A stretch of 64,000 nucleotides of DNA from Lewinellaceae bacterium (GTDB taxonomy: Bacteria > Bacteroidota > Bacteroidia > Chitinophagales > Saprospiraceae): the NCBI GenBank assembly GCA_020636095.1, contig JACJYN010000005.1, positions 434,001-498,000 of the forward strand, written 5' to 3'. Each line of letters starts with the position of its first letter. Positions within the stretch are counted from its first letter, which is position 1. The position numbers and the translations under genes were made by a program. The notes below the pieces were generated by a model. The model did no database searches. It had not been told where the DNA came from and was given only the letters and a program-made list of their open reading frames with translations. This document shows positions 9,233 through 16,789 of the stretch, piece by piece.

Positions 9233-9496
9233 CGAAATAGCTACTCTGCCTTTCTCCGCCAGGCTGGCATCCGGTATGCGCATACACCCTGGAATGAGCG
9301 CATACAGCCTGCCGTTGATGTATTATTGAAGAAAAGAAGGAAGGACGGCGCCTGGCCCCTCCAGTCCCAACACCCCGGCCAGGTGCACTTTGACATGGAG
9401 CAGGCGGGAAAACCGAGCCGCTGGAATACGCTGCGGGCGCTGCGGGTATTGAAGTACATGGGTGAGATACAGGATAGGAGTAAAAAGGAAAAGTGA
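9233..9496 (+). pseudogene. C-terminal remnant of a lost gene (prenyltransferase/squalene cyclase-type repeat tail suspected)
   Basis: In one frame from the stop at 9230 to the TGA at 9494-9496, the translation is 87 residues with strong protein character: an FLRQAGIRYAHTPW start, then RRKDGAWPLQ, PGQVHFDMEQ and PSRWNTLRALRVLKYMGE. That tail looks like the last repeat and C-terminus of a conserved repeat-protein family with squalene-cyclase-like alpha-toroid features. No start codon or N-terminal part is present. The left boundary is the AT-rich palindrome at 9169-9224. The assignment to a protein tail is from pattern only, and the family name is tentative. Confidence 0.5.
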
Positions 9497-9749
9497 TACA
9501 ATAGACTTTATTCGTAACTATTTCGGTGTTATGGTATTCCTGCCTGCTCACCGCAGGTAGGCAGGTTGGCATTATGGTCCCGAGGCAAGGCGTAATACTG
9601 CTGAATGCCGGATACCAAAAAATATTGTAAACACTGACCAAAATCATTTTTCCGCCCGAATAATCTGCTGAACTTTTTGTTGCAGATAACATATCAAGGC
9701 AAAGAGCTGTTATCTAAATAAGATACATAAACCAAAACGCAAAACTGAT

Positions 9750-9968
9750 ATGAAAGAAGGCTGGGTAAAAATCTATTCTTCCGTTGAAGAATTCAAAGCC
9801 AGGATCGTCGAAGACATCCTCAAGCAAAATGGCATCGAAAGCCATATCCTCGAAAAGCGCGACTCAGCTATCCCCTCACTTGGAGAGTCCGCCCTTTATA
9901 CTCCTCTGGAAAAAGCGGAAGCTGCAATGGCCATCCTGAAGAAAGAGCAGCTGATTGATGAGGAATGA
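9750..9968 (+). CDS. DUF2007 family small protein
   Basis: A 72-residue protein with the DUF2007 pattern: KIYSSVEEFKARIVEDILKQNGIES, an acidic ferredoxin-like fold, and a TPLEKAEAAMAIL helix. DUF2007 proteins are often called putative signal-transducing proteins, and their function is not known. The stop codon overlaps the next ATG (ATGA at 9965-9968), which suggests translational coupling with the methionine sulfoxide reductase gene. Confidence 0.75.
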   Translation: MKEGWVKIYSSVEEFKARIVEDILKQNGIESHILEKRDSAIPSLGESALYTPLEKAEAAMAILKKEQLIDEE

Positions 9969-10402
9969 AAAGAAAAAATAACCTCACTATGAAAAGTAAA
10001 GAAAACTGGAACGAACTCAGCAAGGAAGAGTCGTACGTCATTGCCAACAAAGGCACGGAGCGGCCTTTCACGGGCGAATATTACAACCACAAGGCAGCCG
10101 GGGTGTATATCTGCCGCCGATGTGAAGCCCCTTTGTATCAGTCTGAGGATAAATTCGACTCCGGCTGTGGCTGGCCCAGCTTCGATGACGAGATTCGGGG
10201 AGCGGTGCGCCAGGAGCGCGACGCCGATGGCCGCCGGACGGAGATTCTCTGCAATAATTGTGGAGGCCACCTCGGGCATGTATTCACCGGAGAGCGCATG
10301 ACGCCCAAGAATACGCGCCACTGCGTGAATTCCCTTTCCATGAAATTCATTCCTCAGGAAGAATGGGAAAAGCGGGCGCCTGAAAAAAAAACTTCCCAAT
10401 AG
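9965..10402 (+). CDS. msrB: Peptide-methionine (R)-S-oxide reductase MsrB
   Basis: Reduces methionine-R-sulfoxide in proteins. The 145-residue product carries both zinc-binding pairs (CRRC and CNNC), the GCGWPSF signature and the catalytic Cys in RHCVNS. A later ATG at 9989 (MKSKENW) matches the usual N-terminus better; the 9965 start is kept because it overlaps the preceding stop codon. The frame ends EKKTSQ-stop just after a run of nine A residues (10383-10391). One additional A would fuse it in frame to the MsrA region that follows. That would give the known bifunctional MsrB/A layout. Confidence 0.9.
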   Translation: MKRKNNLTMKSKENWNELSKEESYVIANKGTERPFTGEYYNHKAAGVYICRRCEAPLYQSEDKFDSGCGWPSFDDEIRGAVRQERDADGRRTEILCNNCGGHLGHVFTGERMTPKNTRHCVNSLSMKFIPQEEWEKRAPEKKTSQ

Positions 10403-10857
10403 CCGTATTCGCCTGCGGCTGCTTTTGGAGTAAGGAATATTTCTTCAGCCGTGCACCCGGCGTGGTGGCTACCCGCGTAGGGTACACCGGCGGGCACAAG
10501 GAGTATCCCACATATAAGGAGGTTTGCACCAAAACGACCGGCCACGCCGAGGCAGTGGAAGTCACCTTCGATCCGGAGCTCGCCTCTTATGAAGAACTGG
10601 CTCATCTTTTCTTTGAGCTACACGACCCCACCATCGACCGTCGCGACAACGGGGGGCAGTACCGCTCGGCTATTTTCTACCAGAATGATAGCCAAAAAGC
10701 CGTTGCCCTCCAGCTCATTGAAAAACTGCAGCGCAACGGCTCGGAAATCGTTACCCAATTGGAACCGGCTTCCACTTTATGGCAAGCGGAAAACCGCCAC
10801 CAAAAATATTGTGACACCCACGGGATGACGCCAAAGCGCTATCGGCTTACCCGATAG
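10384..10857 (+). CDS. msrA: Peptide-methionine (S)-S-oxide reductase MsrA (second half of a split MsrB-MsrA)
   Basis: Reduces methionine-S-sulfoxide. Reading from the in-frame stop at 10381, the translation is 158 codons and contains the catalytic GCFWSKEYFF motif, GYTGG, GHAEAVEV and the C-terminal QKYCDTHG with a resolving-type Cys. There is no ATG before the catalytic motif. The first usable start codons (GTG at 10459/10462) lie after it and would give a dead protein. The natural reading is therefore a single MsrB-MsrA polypeptide joined across the A9 tract. Either an indel (in sequence or assembly) or polymerase slippage must restore the frame. It overlaps the convergent barrel gene by 19 bp. 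Confidence 0.85.
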   Translation, partial: KKNFPIAVFACGCFWSKEYFFSRAPGVVATRVGYTGGHKEYPTYKEVCTKTTGHAEAVEVTFDPELASYEELAHLFFELHDPTIDRRDNGGQYRSAIFYQNDSQKAVALQLIEKLQRNGSEIVTQLEPASTLWQAENRHQKYCDTHGMTPKRYRLTR

Positions 10858-11627
10858 GTATAAGTTAGCCCAAACGAGACATAACCATCATACCAGTCAC
10901 CTCCCCGGCGGTAGAGATTGGTGATGTACTCCGCCTCCTGAGGCGATAAATCCGGCCGGCTCAGGCGAGCCGCCAGTTCTCCCTTTTCGTCATAGATTTG
11001 GTCGTAGTCCAGAATAGCCCCGGTGACATCGTCGAGGTAATCAGTGAATAGCTTTCTGGCGCTTATCTCCAGACTCAGCGCACCGCGCTTGCTCATGATC
11101 ATGCGCAAGCCGGCGCCAACCGGAATGGCTATCTGCGTCCGGTTATAGGGCCGTTCATAGTATTCCAGCCCCTGGCCCTCCGTACCGACCGGCTGAAGCG
11201 CCACATAACCCGATTCAAACTGCGCTTCCGGGTCGAAGTGGAAAACCGCCACGCCTCCAAAAAGGTAAGGTGTGATCTTCGGAGAGTCCCCCAGGAAGTT
11301 GTCCGGGATGAGGTACCATTCGCCTACGACAGCCGCTTCGAGCAGGCTGGTCTGGAAGGACAGCTTCCGGGTTGGATAGGCGCTGCGAGCATCGTCACCA
11401 GTGAGGTTGCCGTAGGTAATGCTACCCCTGATGCCCAAAACCCCTCGGTTGCGATAACGGAACACGACGCTTCCTGCCGGTTCGACAAACCGGGTGTAGC
11501 GGGAAAGGATTTTGGGGGAGAGGTCTCCGCCATAAACGAGCCCTCCAATGCCGATGCCCCCTTCAAAGTCTTGTGCCTGCACGAGCATCGCCCATGCCAG
11601 TAATGCACTGATAAGTAAAAGTCTCAT
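10839..11627 (-). CDS. Outer-membrane beta-barrel protein (DUF6089-like)
   Basis: A 262-residue protein with signal peptide LLLISALLAWAMLVQAQ and alternating amphipathic strands (GIGIGGLVYGGDLSP; SVVFRYRNRGVLGIRG; TPYLFGGVAVFHF; IPVGAGLRMIM; YVSFGLTYTYR). It ends in an aromatic strand with a terminal TYRVSR, typical of small Bacteroidota outer-membrane barrels of the DUF6089 type. The function is unknown. It converges on msrA with a 19-bp overlap. Confidence 0.75.
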   Translation of the reverse strand: MRLLLISALLAWAMLVQAQDFEGGIGIGGLVYGGDLSPKILSRYTRFVEPAGSVVFRYRNRGVLGIRGSITYGNLTGDDARSAYPTRKLSFQTSLLEAAVVGEWYLIPDNFLGDSPKITPYLFGGVAVFHFDPEAQFESGYVALQPVGTEGQGLEYYERPYNRTQIAIPVGAGLRMIMSKRGALSLEISARKLFTDYLDDVTGAILDYDQIYDEKGELAARLSRPDLSPQEAEYITNLYRRGGDWYDGYVSFGLTYTYRVSR

Positions 11628-12077
11628 AGTAATAGTATGTTTGTTTTAGCGTTTACGCTGCTGTTAGCAGTCCTGCCAGTCAAAGGAGCACTACTCTGAA
11701 AACGGCCATTGCCGGCAGGTTACTTTTGGAGATAAGCTGAGATTTGCGTGGCGAAAGCGGACGATTCTGTTCGTACTCACTTCCGTCGTTTCAAGGAGAA
11801 TGTTTTTTAACGGAAAGGTAACTGAAGGCGGGCCGAATATGCCAAACGCACTGTTGGCCCGAATATCCGGTTTACGGGGGGCGTATTTACCGGATATCCT
11901 ACTTCATATCACCTTGACAAGTTTAATGATATTGCGGTTTAAAAATACGCAATAAATTTGAGATTGTCCAGTTTTTATTTTACACATAAAATGTGGCAGC
12001 CTTCTTAATGTGGCAGCCTTTTCATGCCTGCCTGCTGCGCCCAACCGGCCTTGTTCTATTCGTCTGTCACCGGATGG
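11628..12077. other. Long intergenic region, no gene seen
   Basis: Lies between corA and the barrel gene, both on the minus strand. The only structure noticed is a 14-bp direct repeat (AATGTGGCAGCCTT) at 11990-12003 and 12007-12020. It is near the corA 3' end. No terminator-like hairpin or convincing open frame was found. Confidence 0.5.
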
Positions 12078-13175
12078 CTACAGCCAGTTCTTGCGCCTGA
12101 ATAAATAGACCAGGCCCGCCGTGATCAGGATCATAACTCCCCAAAGTACGAAGTAGCTATATTTCCAATGCAGCTCCGGCATATATTCGAAATTCATACC
12201 GTAGATACCCGCCAGAAAGGTAAGGGGGATGAAGATGGTGGAAATGATCGTTAACAGCCGCATGATGTTGTTCATCTTGAAGCTAATCTCAGAGAGGTAC
12301 AGGTCGTACAAGCCGCTCATCACATCGCGGTAGGTGTCTATGGTATCCATCACCTGTATGGTGTGGTCATAAAGGTCGCGCAGGAAGATGCGGGTCGATT
12401 CTTCAATGACATGGCTCTCACTTTTGGAAAAGCGCCCGATGGCTTCCCGCAGCGGAGAAACCATTTTGCGCAACAGGATAGATTGAATTTTCAGGTTGTG
12501 TATCTTCTCCTTGCTGGTGCGGCCCGGCCGGGAAAGCACCTCCTCTTCCAATTCGTCAAGTACATTCTCTATCTGGTCGAGGAGCAGGTAGTAATGGTCC
12601 ACCAGGTTGTCGGCCAGGGCGTAGGCCATATAGTCGGCGCCTCGTTTTTTGATCTTACCCCGCCCGGAGTGGATGCGGTCACGAATGGCGGGGAAAAGGT
12701 CGTCCTCGTCTTCCTGGAAAGAAATGACAAAGCCCTTGCCGGCGTAAATGGCCACCTGCTCCATTTTGATCTCCAGGTTTTCTTTATCAAAGGAGAGGGC
12801 TTGAATCGTGAGGAAGATGCCATCCTCATGTTCCTCGAATTTGGGGCGTTGTTGCGTGTCGAGTACATCTTCCAGCACCAGGGAGTGGATATTGAACCGT
12901 TCACCGACCGCCTGGATTAATTCAACATTGTGAAGGCCGCGAATGTCATACCAGCTCACTAAACTACCAGGCTCGGCAATAGGTAGTTTTTCTTTGAGGT
13001 GTTGTTCGAAAATCTGTCCTTCGGGATTGAACTGCACCAGGGTTACGTGGGTCTCCTCCACCTTTTTGCGGCCGGTGAAGATGAGTGTGCCTGGCGGCAG
13101 CCCCGTCTTGCGGAGCCGGTTCGGAATACGGATGGTAGGGAGCTTGGCTTTGCGGAATTTCATCATGGAGGGCAA
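12078..13175 (-). CDS. corA: Magnesium/cobalt transporter CorA
   Basis: A pentameric divalent-cation channel for Mg2+ and possibly Co2+ or Ni2+ uptake. The 365-residue protein has the long soluble N-terminal funnel and two C-terminal membrane helices. The signature GMN is at about 326-328 (LAGIYGMNFEYMPEL) at the end of the first helix. Basic residues close the C-terminus (RRKNWL). An alternative ATG three codons in would be MMKFRK. It is a single gene. The intergenic region upstream holds the divergent sulfur-operon promoter. Confidence 0.93.
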   Translation of the reverse strand: MPSMMKFRKAKLPTIRIPNRLRKTGLPPGTLIFTGRKKVEETHVTLVQFNPEGQIFEQHLKEKLPIAEPGSLVSWYDIRGLHNVELIQAVGERFNIHSLVLEDVLDTQQRPKFEEHEDGIFLTIQALSFDKENLEIKMEQVAIYAGKGFVISFQEDEDDLFPAIRDRIHSGRGKIKKRGADYMAYALADNLVDHYYLLLDQIENVLDELEEEVLSRPGRTSKEKIHNLKIQSILLRKMVSPLREAIGRFSKSESHVIEESTRIFLRDLYDHTIQVMDTIDTYRDVMSGLYDLYLSEISFKMNNIMRLLTIISTIFIPLTFLAGIYGMNFEYMPELHWKYSYFVLWGVMILITAGLVYLFRRKNWL

Positions 13176-13242
13176 AATACTCTAAATTTCGAAAAATGAA
13201 AAGAAGGTAAAGCGAATTCCCAATGTGCTCGAAACGCTCCGT

Positions 13243-13274
13243 TTTGAAAATATGAAAGAATCTTCATAATTTTG
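13243..13274 (+). promoter_or_regulatory. Bacteroidota-type promoter with internal palindromic operator (MBL/rhodanese operon)
   Basis: The -33 element TTTG is at 13243-13246 and the -7 element TAATTTTG at 13267-13274, 20 bp apart, matching the Bacteroidota consensus. Between and overlapping them is the palindrome TATGAA-N6-TTCATA at 13251-13268. The start codon is at 13327. The same arrangement occurs before the iron-sulfur/NrfD gene at 16725-16755. The N6 spacing is that of Crp/Fnr-type sites, but the regulator is not identified. Confidence 0.7.
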
Positions 13275-13326
13275 AGCGTCATCTCATTGGTTTATCCGAT
13301 AACACATACCAAAAATCACATTTCCT

Positions 13327-14745
13327 ATGAAAATCGAACAAATATACACCGGATGCCTGGCTCAGGGCGCTTACTATATCGAAAGCAAAGGGCAGGTAGC
13401 CATCATCGACCCCTTGCGGGAGACAGAACCCTACCTGAAGAAAGCAAAAGACAATAACGCTACGATCAAGTATATCTTCGAGACGCATTTCCATGCCGAC
13501 TTTATCTCCGGGCACCTGGACCTGGCGGAGAAAACGGGCGCGCGTATCGTCTACGGGCCAACCGCTGAAACGGCTTACGAAAAACACGAAGCAAAGGACG
13601 GAGAAGAATTCAAATTGGGCGATATCACCATTCGCGTGCTGCACACCCCCGGCCATACTCCGGAGAGCACCACGTATCTGCTACTGGATGAAAAGGGTAA
13701 AGAACGCGCTATCTTTTCCGGCGACACGCTGTTCATCGGCGATGTAGGCCGCCCGGACCTGGCCCAGAAAAAGGGAAGCCTGACCAAAGAAGACCTGGCC
13801 GGCTGGCTCTACGACAGCCTCCGCAACAAGATTATGGTATTGCCGGACGAGGTGATCGTTTACCCTGCCCATGGAGCCGGTTCTGCCTGTGGCAAAAATA
13901 TGAGCGCCGAAACCTGGGATACTCTGGGCAACCAGAAAAAGACAAACTACGCGCTGCGGGCCGATATGGCCCGGGAGGAATTTATCAAAGAGGTTACCGA
14001 AGGCCTTCAGCCTCCCCCGCAGTATTTCGCTAAAAATGCCAGGATCAATAAGACCGGGTACGAGAGTCTTGATACCGTTATGGAGCGAGGCGCTCAATCT
14101 CTGAACCCGGAAGCCTTTGAACTGGCGGCCAATGCCCATGACGCGCTGGTGCTCGACGTGCGGGATAAGGAAGATTTTGCTAAGGGTTTTATACCTAATA
14201 GCATCTTCATTGGGCTGGACGGCACTTTCGCCCCCTGGGTTGGCGCTTTAATTCCCGACTTGCAGCAGCCCATTCTCATCGTAGCCCCCCAAGGTCAAGA
14301 AGAAGAGACGGTCCTGCGCCTGGCGCGGGTAGGATACGACAATGCCATCGGCTTTCTGGAAGGAGGCTTCGAGGCCTGGCAGGCCGCCGGCAAAGATGTG
14401 GATACGATCGAATCCATTTATGCCGACGAGTTTGTCCGGCGCTTCAAGGCGCAGCCTGGCATGAAGGTCCTGGACGTGCGCAAACCCGGAGAGTGGGATG
14501 CAGAACGCCTGGAAGCCAGCGAGCATTTTGCCCTGGATTTTATCAATGATAAGATGGCGGAAATCAATCGCGAAACGGAGTACTATCTCCACTGCCGTAG
14601 TGGCTACCGGTCGACAATAGCCGCTTCTATTCTGAAAGCCAGAGGTTATGATAAGCTGATCAATGTGCAATCTTCTCTGGAAGAGATCATTGCCGCCGGC
14701 ATGCCCCAAACGGACTTTTCCTGTTCGGGAAAGGCTGAGGTATAA
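13327..14745 (+). CDS. MBL-fold/rhodanese protein, persulfide dioxygenase-like
   Basis: Likely oxidises glutathione- or low-molecular-weight persulfide to sulfite and moves sulfane sulfur. The 472-residue protein starts with an ETHE1-like metallo-beta-lactamase domain: THFHADF with His54, His56 and Asp58, HTPGHTPES, and FSGDTLFIGDVGRPDL with the bridging Asp. Two rhodanese domains follow. The first (about 260-350) has lost its active cysteine (IVAPQGQEE). The second keeps Cys423 in YLHCRSGYRS. One catalytic and one dead rhodanese is common in this architecture. It is the first gene of a pair with the SulP transporter 32 bp downstream, under a palindrome-containing promoter. Confidence 0.85.
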   Translation: MKIEQIYTGCLAQGAYYIESKGQVAIIDPLRETEPYLKKAKDNNATIKYIFETHFHADFISGHLDLAEKTGARIVYGPTAETAYEKHEAKDGEEFKLGDITIRVLHTPGHTPESTTYLLLDEKGKERAIFSGDTLFIGDVGRPDLAQKKGSLTKEDLAGWLYDSLRNKIMVLPDEVIVYPAHGAGSACGKNMSAETWDTLGNQKKTNYALRADMAREEFIKEVTEGLQPPPQYFAKNARINKTGYESLDTVMERGAQSLNPEAFELAANAHDALVLDVRDKEDFAKGFIPNSIFIGLDGTFAPWVGALIPDLQQPILIVAPQGQEEETVLRLARVGYDNAIGFLEGGFEAWQAAGKDVDTIESIYADEFVRRFKAQPGMKVLDVRKPGEWDAERLEASEHFALDFINDKMAEINRETEYYLHCRSGYRSTIAASILKARGYDKLINVQSSLEEIIAAGMPQTDFSCSGKAEV

Positions 14746-14777
14746 AACCTGGCGGGGCTCAGGTTAACCATTCAACA

Positions 14778-16517
14778 ATGAAGGATATCCGTACGTACAT
14801 ACCCATTCTCGACTGGCTGCCCAAGTATAAAAAGTCATACCTCCGGGGTGACCTCCTGGCCGGCCTGACGGTGGGCGTTATGCTGGTTCCTCAGGGTATG
14901 GCATACGGCCTGCTGGCGGGGCTTACCCCCGTATATGGGCTTTACGCCAGCATTGTTCCTTTGTTTTTTTATGCCTTTTTCGGTACGTCCCGGCAATTGT
15001 CGGTTGGGCCGACGGCGCTGGTTTCCCTGTTGGTCCTCGCCGGAGTCAGCCAGTTTGCCGAAACGGGCACGGAGGCTTTTATTACCATGGCCATCGCTAC
15101 CGCCCTGATAGCGGGGGTGATCCAGATATTGTTGGGCGTATTTCGCCTTGGCTTTCTAATCAACTTTTTGTCCCACCCGGTCATTGCCGGGTTTACTTCG
15201 GCGGCAGCCTTCATCATAGGGCTCAGCCAGTTGAAAAACCTGCTGAGGATCAATATTTCCCGCAGTAATTTTATTCATGAGGTCCTCATCGACGCCTTCC
15301 GGAACATAGGCGATATCCACTGGCCTACGGTGGCGCTGGGCCTCGGGGGCATTGCCTTTATTCTGCTGTTAAAACGGATCAACAAATCCCTTCCGGGAGC
15401 CCTGCTGGTGGTTATTCTCAGCACGGCTGCCGTTTACCTTTTTGGAATGCAGGATATCGGGGTGGAAATCGTGAAGGATGTACCCAACGGCCTGCCGCCG
15501 GTTTCCGTACCCCATATCGACTGGCCAATGGTGAAGCAACTACTGCCTCTGGCACTGACTATTTGCCTGATCAGCTTCATCGAATCCCTGGCCATTGCCA
15601 GAACCATAGAGGCAATGCATAAGGACTACCGGGTCGTCCCCAACCAGGAACTCATCGCGCTGGGGGTGACTAAGATCGGTGGGGCTTTTTTCCATTCCTA
15701 TCCCACTACCGGAAGTTTTACCCGTTCAGCAGTTAACAACGATGCAGGCGCACAAACCGGCGTCTCCTCCATGGTGAGCGCTGTGCTGATCGCTTTGACC
15801 ATCCTGTTTCTGACGCCTTTGTTCTTCTACCTGCCGAAAGCTATCCTGGGGTCTATCATCGTAGTGGCTGTAATTAACCTGGTGGATTACCGGGAGGCCA
15901 TCCACCTGTGGCGAACCGACCGAACTGATTTCATGACCATGATCGTGACCTTTGTCGCTACCCTCACCCTGGGTATTCAAAATGGTGTTTTCACCGGCGT
16001 GATCCTTTCTCTTGCGCTCATGATCTATCGGAACTCCAAGCCCAATATCTCCATACTGGGGCAGCTACCCAACTCCAATAAATACCGAAATATTAATCGT
16101 TTCGAAAAGGCGGTCCGCCACAACCAAATCCTCATTGTACGATTTGATGCTCAACTGTATTTCGGCAATGCTACCTACTTCCGGGAGTCGCTGGAAGCTA
16201 TGGTGGAAAAAGAGGGAAAGGAACTCAAATTACTGATCCTCGATGCCTCCAGCATCCACGATATCGATTCGAGCGGGATAAAATTATTACTGGAACTTAT
16301 GGCCTTCCTTCAGCAAAGAGACGTCCAATTCTACCTGTCCGGTGCGATCGGCCCGGTGCGGGATATCCTTAAGAAAAACGGACTCATCGAAAAAATCGGT
16401 ACCAAGAATCATTTCATGTACATTCACGATGCCGTGGATGCCTTCCACAAAAGGCAAAAACCTGATGAGGAAGATAGCTGGAGCCCGGATGCGGTACAAA
16501 CGAATGATGAGGAGTAG
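14778..16517 (+). CDS. SulP family inorganic anion transporter with STAS domain
   Basis: A 579-residue membrane transporter of the SLC26/SulP type, moving sulfate or another inorganic anion, possibly bicarbonate. The N-terminal LRGDLLAGLTVGVMLVPQGM pattern and the long run of membrane helices to about residue 410 are typical. The C-terminal STAS domain (about 440-555) contains LILDASSIHDIDSSGIKLL. The placement directly after a persulfide dioxygenase-like gene and before a sulfite-oxidase-type system suggests sulfate export or sulfur-anion exchange. This is inference; direction and substrate cannot be read from sequence. Confidence 0.88.
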   Translation: MKDIRTYIPILDWLPKYKKSYLRGDLLAGLTVGVMLVPQGMAYGLLAGLTPVYGLYASIVPLFFYAFFGTSRQLSVGPTALVSLLVLAGVSQFAETGTEAFITMAIATALIAGVIQILLGVFRLGFLINFLSHPVIAGFTSAAAFIIGLSQLKNLLRINISRSNFIHEVLIDAFRNIGDIHWPTVALGLGGIAFILLLKRINKSLPGALLVVILSTAAVYLFGMQDIGVEIVKDVPNGLPPVSVPHIDWPMVKQLLPLALTICLISFIESLAIARTIEAMHKDYRVVPNQELIALGVTKIGGAFFHSYPTTGSFTRSAVNNDAGAQTGVSSMVSAVLIALTILFLTPLFFYLPKAILGSIIVVAVINLVDYREAIHLWRTDRTDFMTMIVTFVATLTLGIQNGVFTGVILSLALMIYRNSKPNISILGQLPNSNKYRNINRFEKAVRHNQILIVRFDAQLYFGNATYFRESLEAMVEKEGKELKLLILDASSIHDIDSSGIKLLLELMAFLQQRDVQFYLSGAIGPVRDILKKNGLIEKIGTKNHFMYIHDAVDAFHKRQKPDEEDSWSPDAVQTNDEE

Positions 16518-16724
16518 GCTCTTAACCTTCCCAGTGTTTATTTATTTCGTTTCTAAATTAAGCTCCCTTTCGATATTTTTAGTGCCGGTGGTTGTTATAT
16601 ATTATGCCTGATTAGCTTACCCATTCCCTATTCTGCCACCTATTGGCCTGCTCCTCGAGCGACTTGGAAAGTGTACCATGACATAAGCCAGCCATGGGAA
16701 AACGCATCAAGTTCACCGGGATAT

Positions 16725-16755
16725 TTTGAAATATGAAAATGTGTTCATACTTTTA
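16725..16755 (+). promoter_or_regulatory. Second copy of the palindrome-in-promoter arrangement (iron-sulfur/NrfD operon)
   Basis: TTTG at 16725-16728, then TATGAA-N6-TTCATA at 16732-16749, then TACTTTTA at 16748-16755, which matches TAnnTTTG at 7 of 8 positions with 19-bp spacing. The start codon follows 35 bp later at 16790. Arms and promoter geometry equal those at 13243-13274, which suggests joint control of the two sulfur transcription units. Confidence 0.65.
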
Positions 16756-16789
16756 TGAATAATTATAAAAATATATTCCGAAATCGAGT

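Noticed and set aside
9147..9692. 181-codon open frame on the minus strand
   Set aside because: Crosses the AT palindrome and the gene remnant that reads well on the plus strand; low-complexity isoleucine tail.
12363..12920. 185-codon plus-strand open frame inside corA
   Set aside because: Shadow frame of a well-conserved gene.
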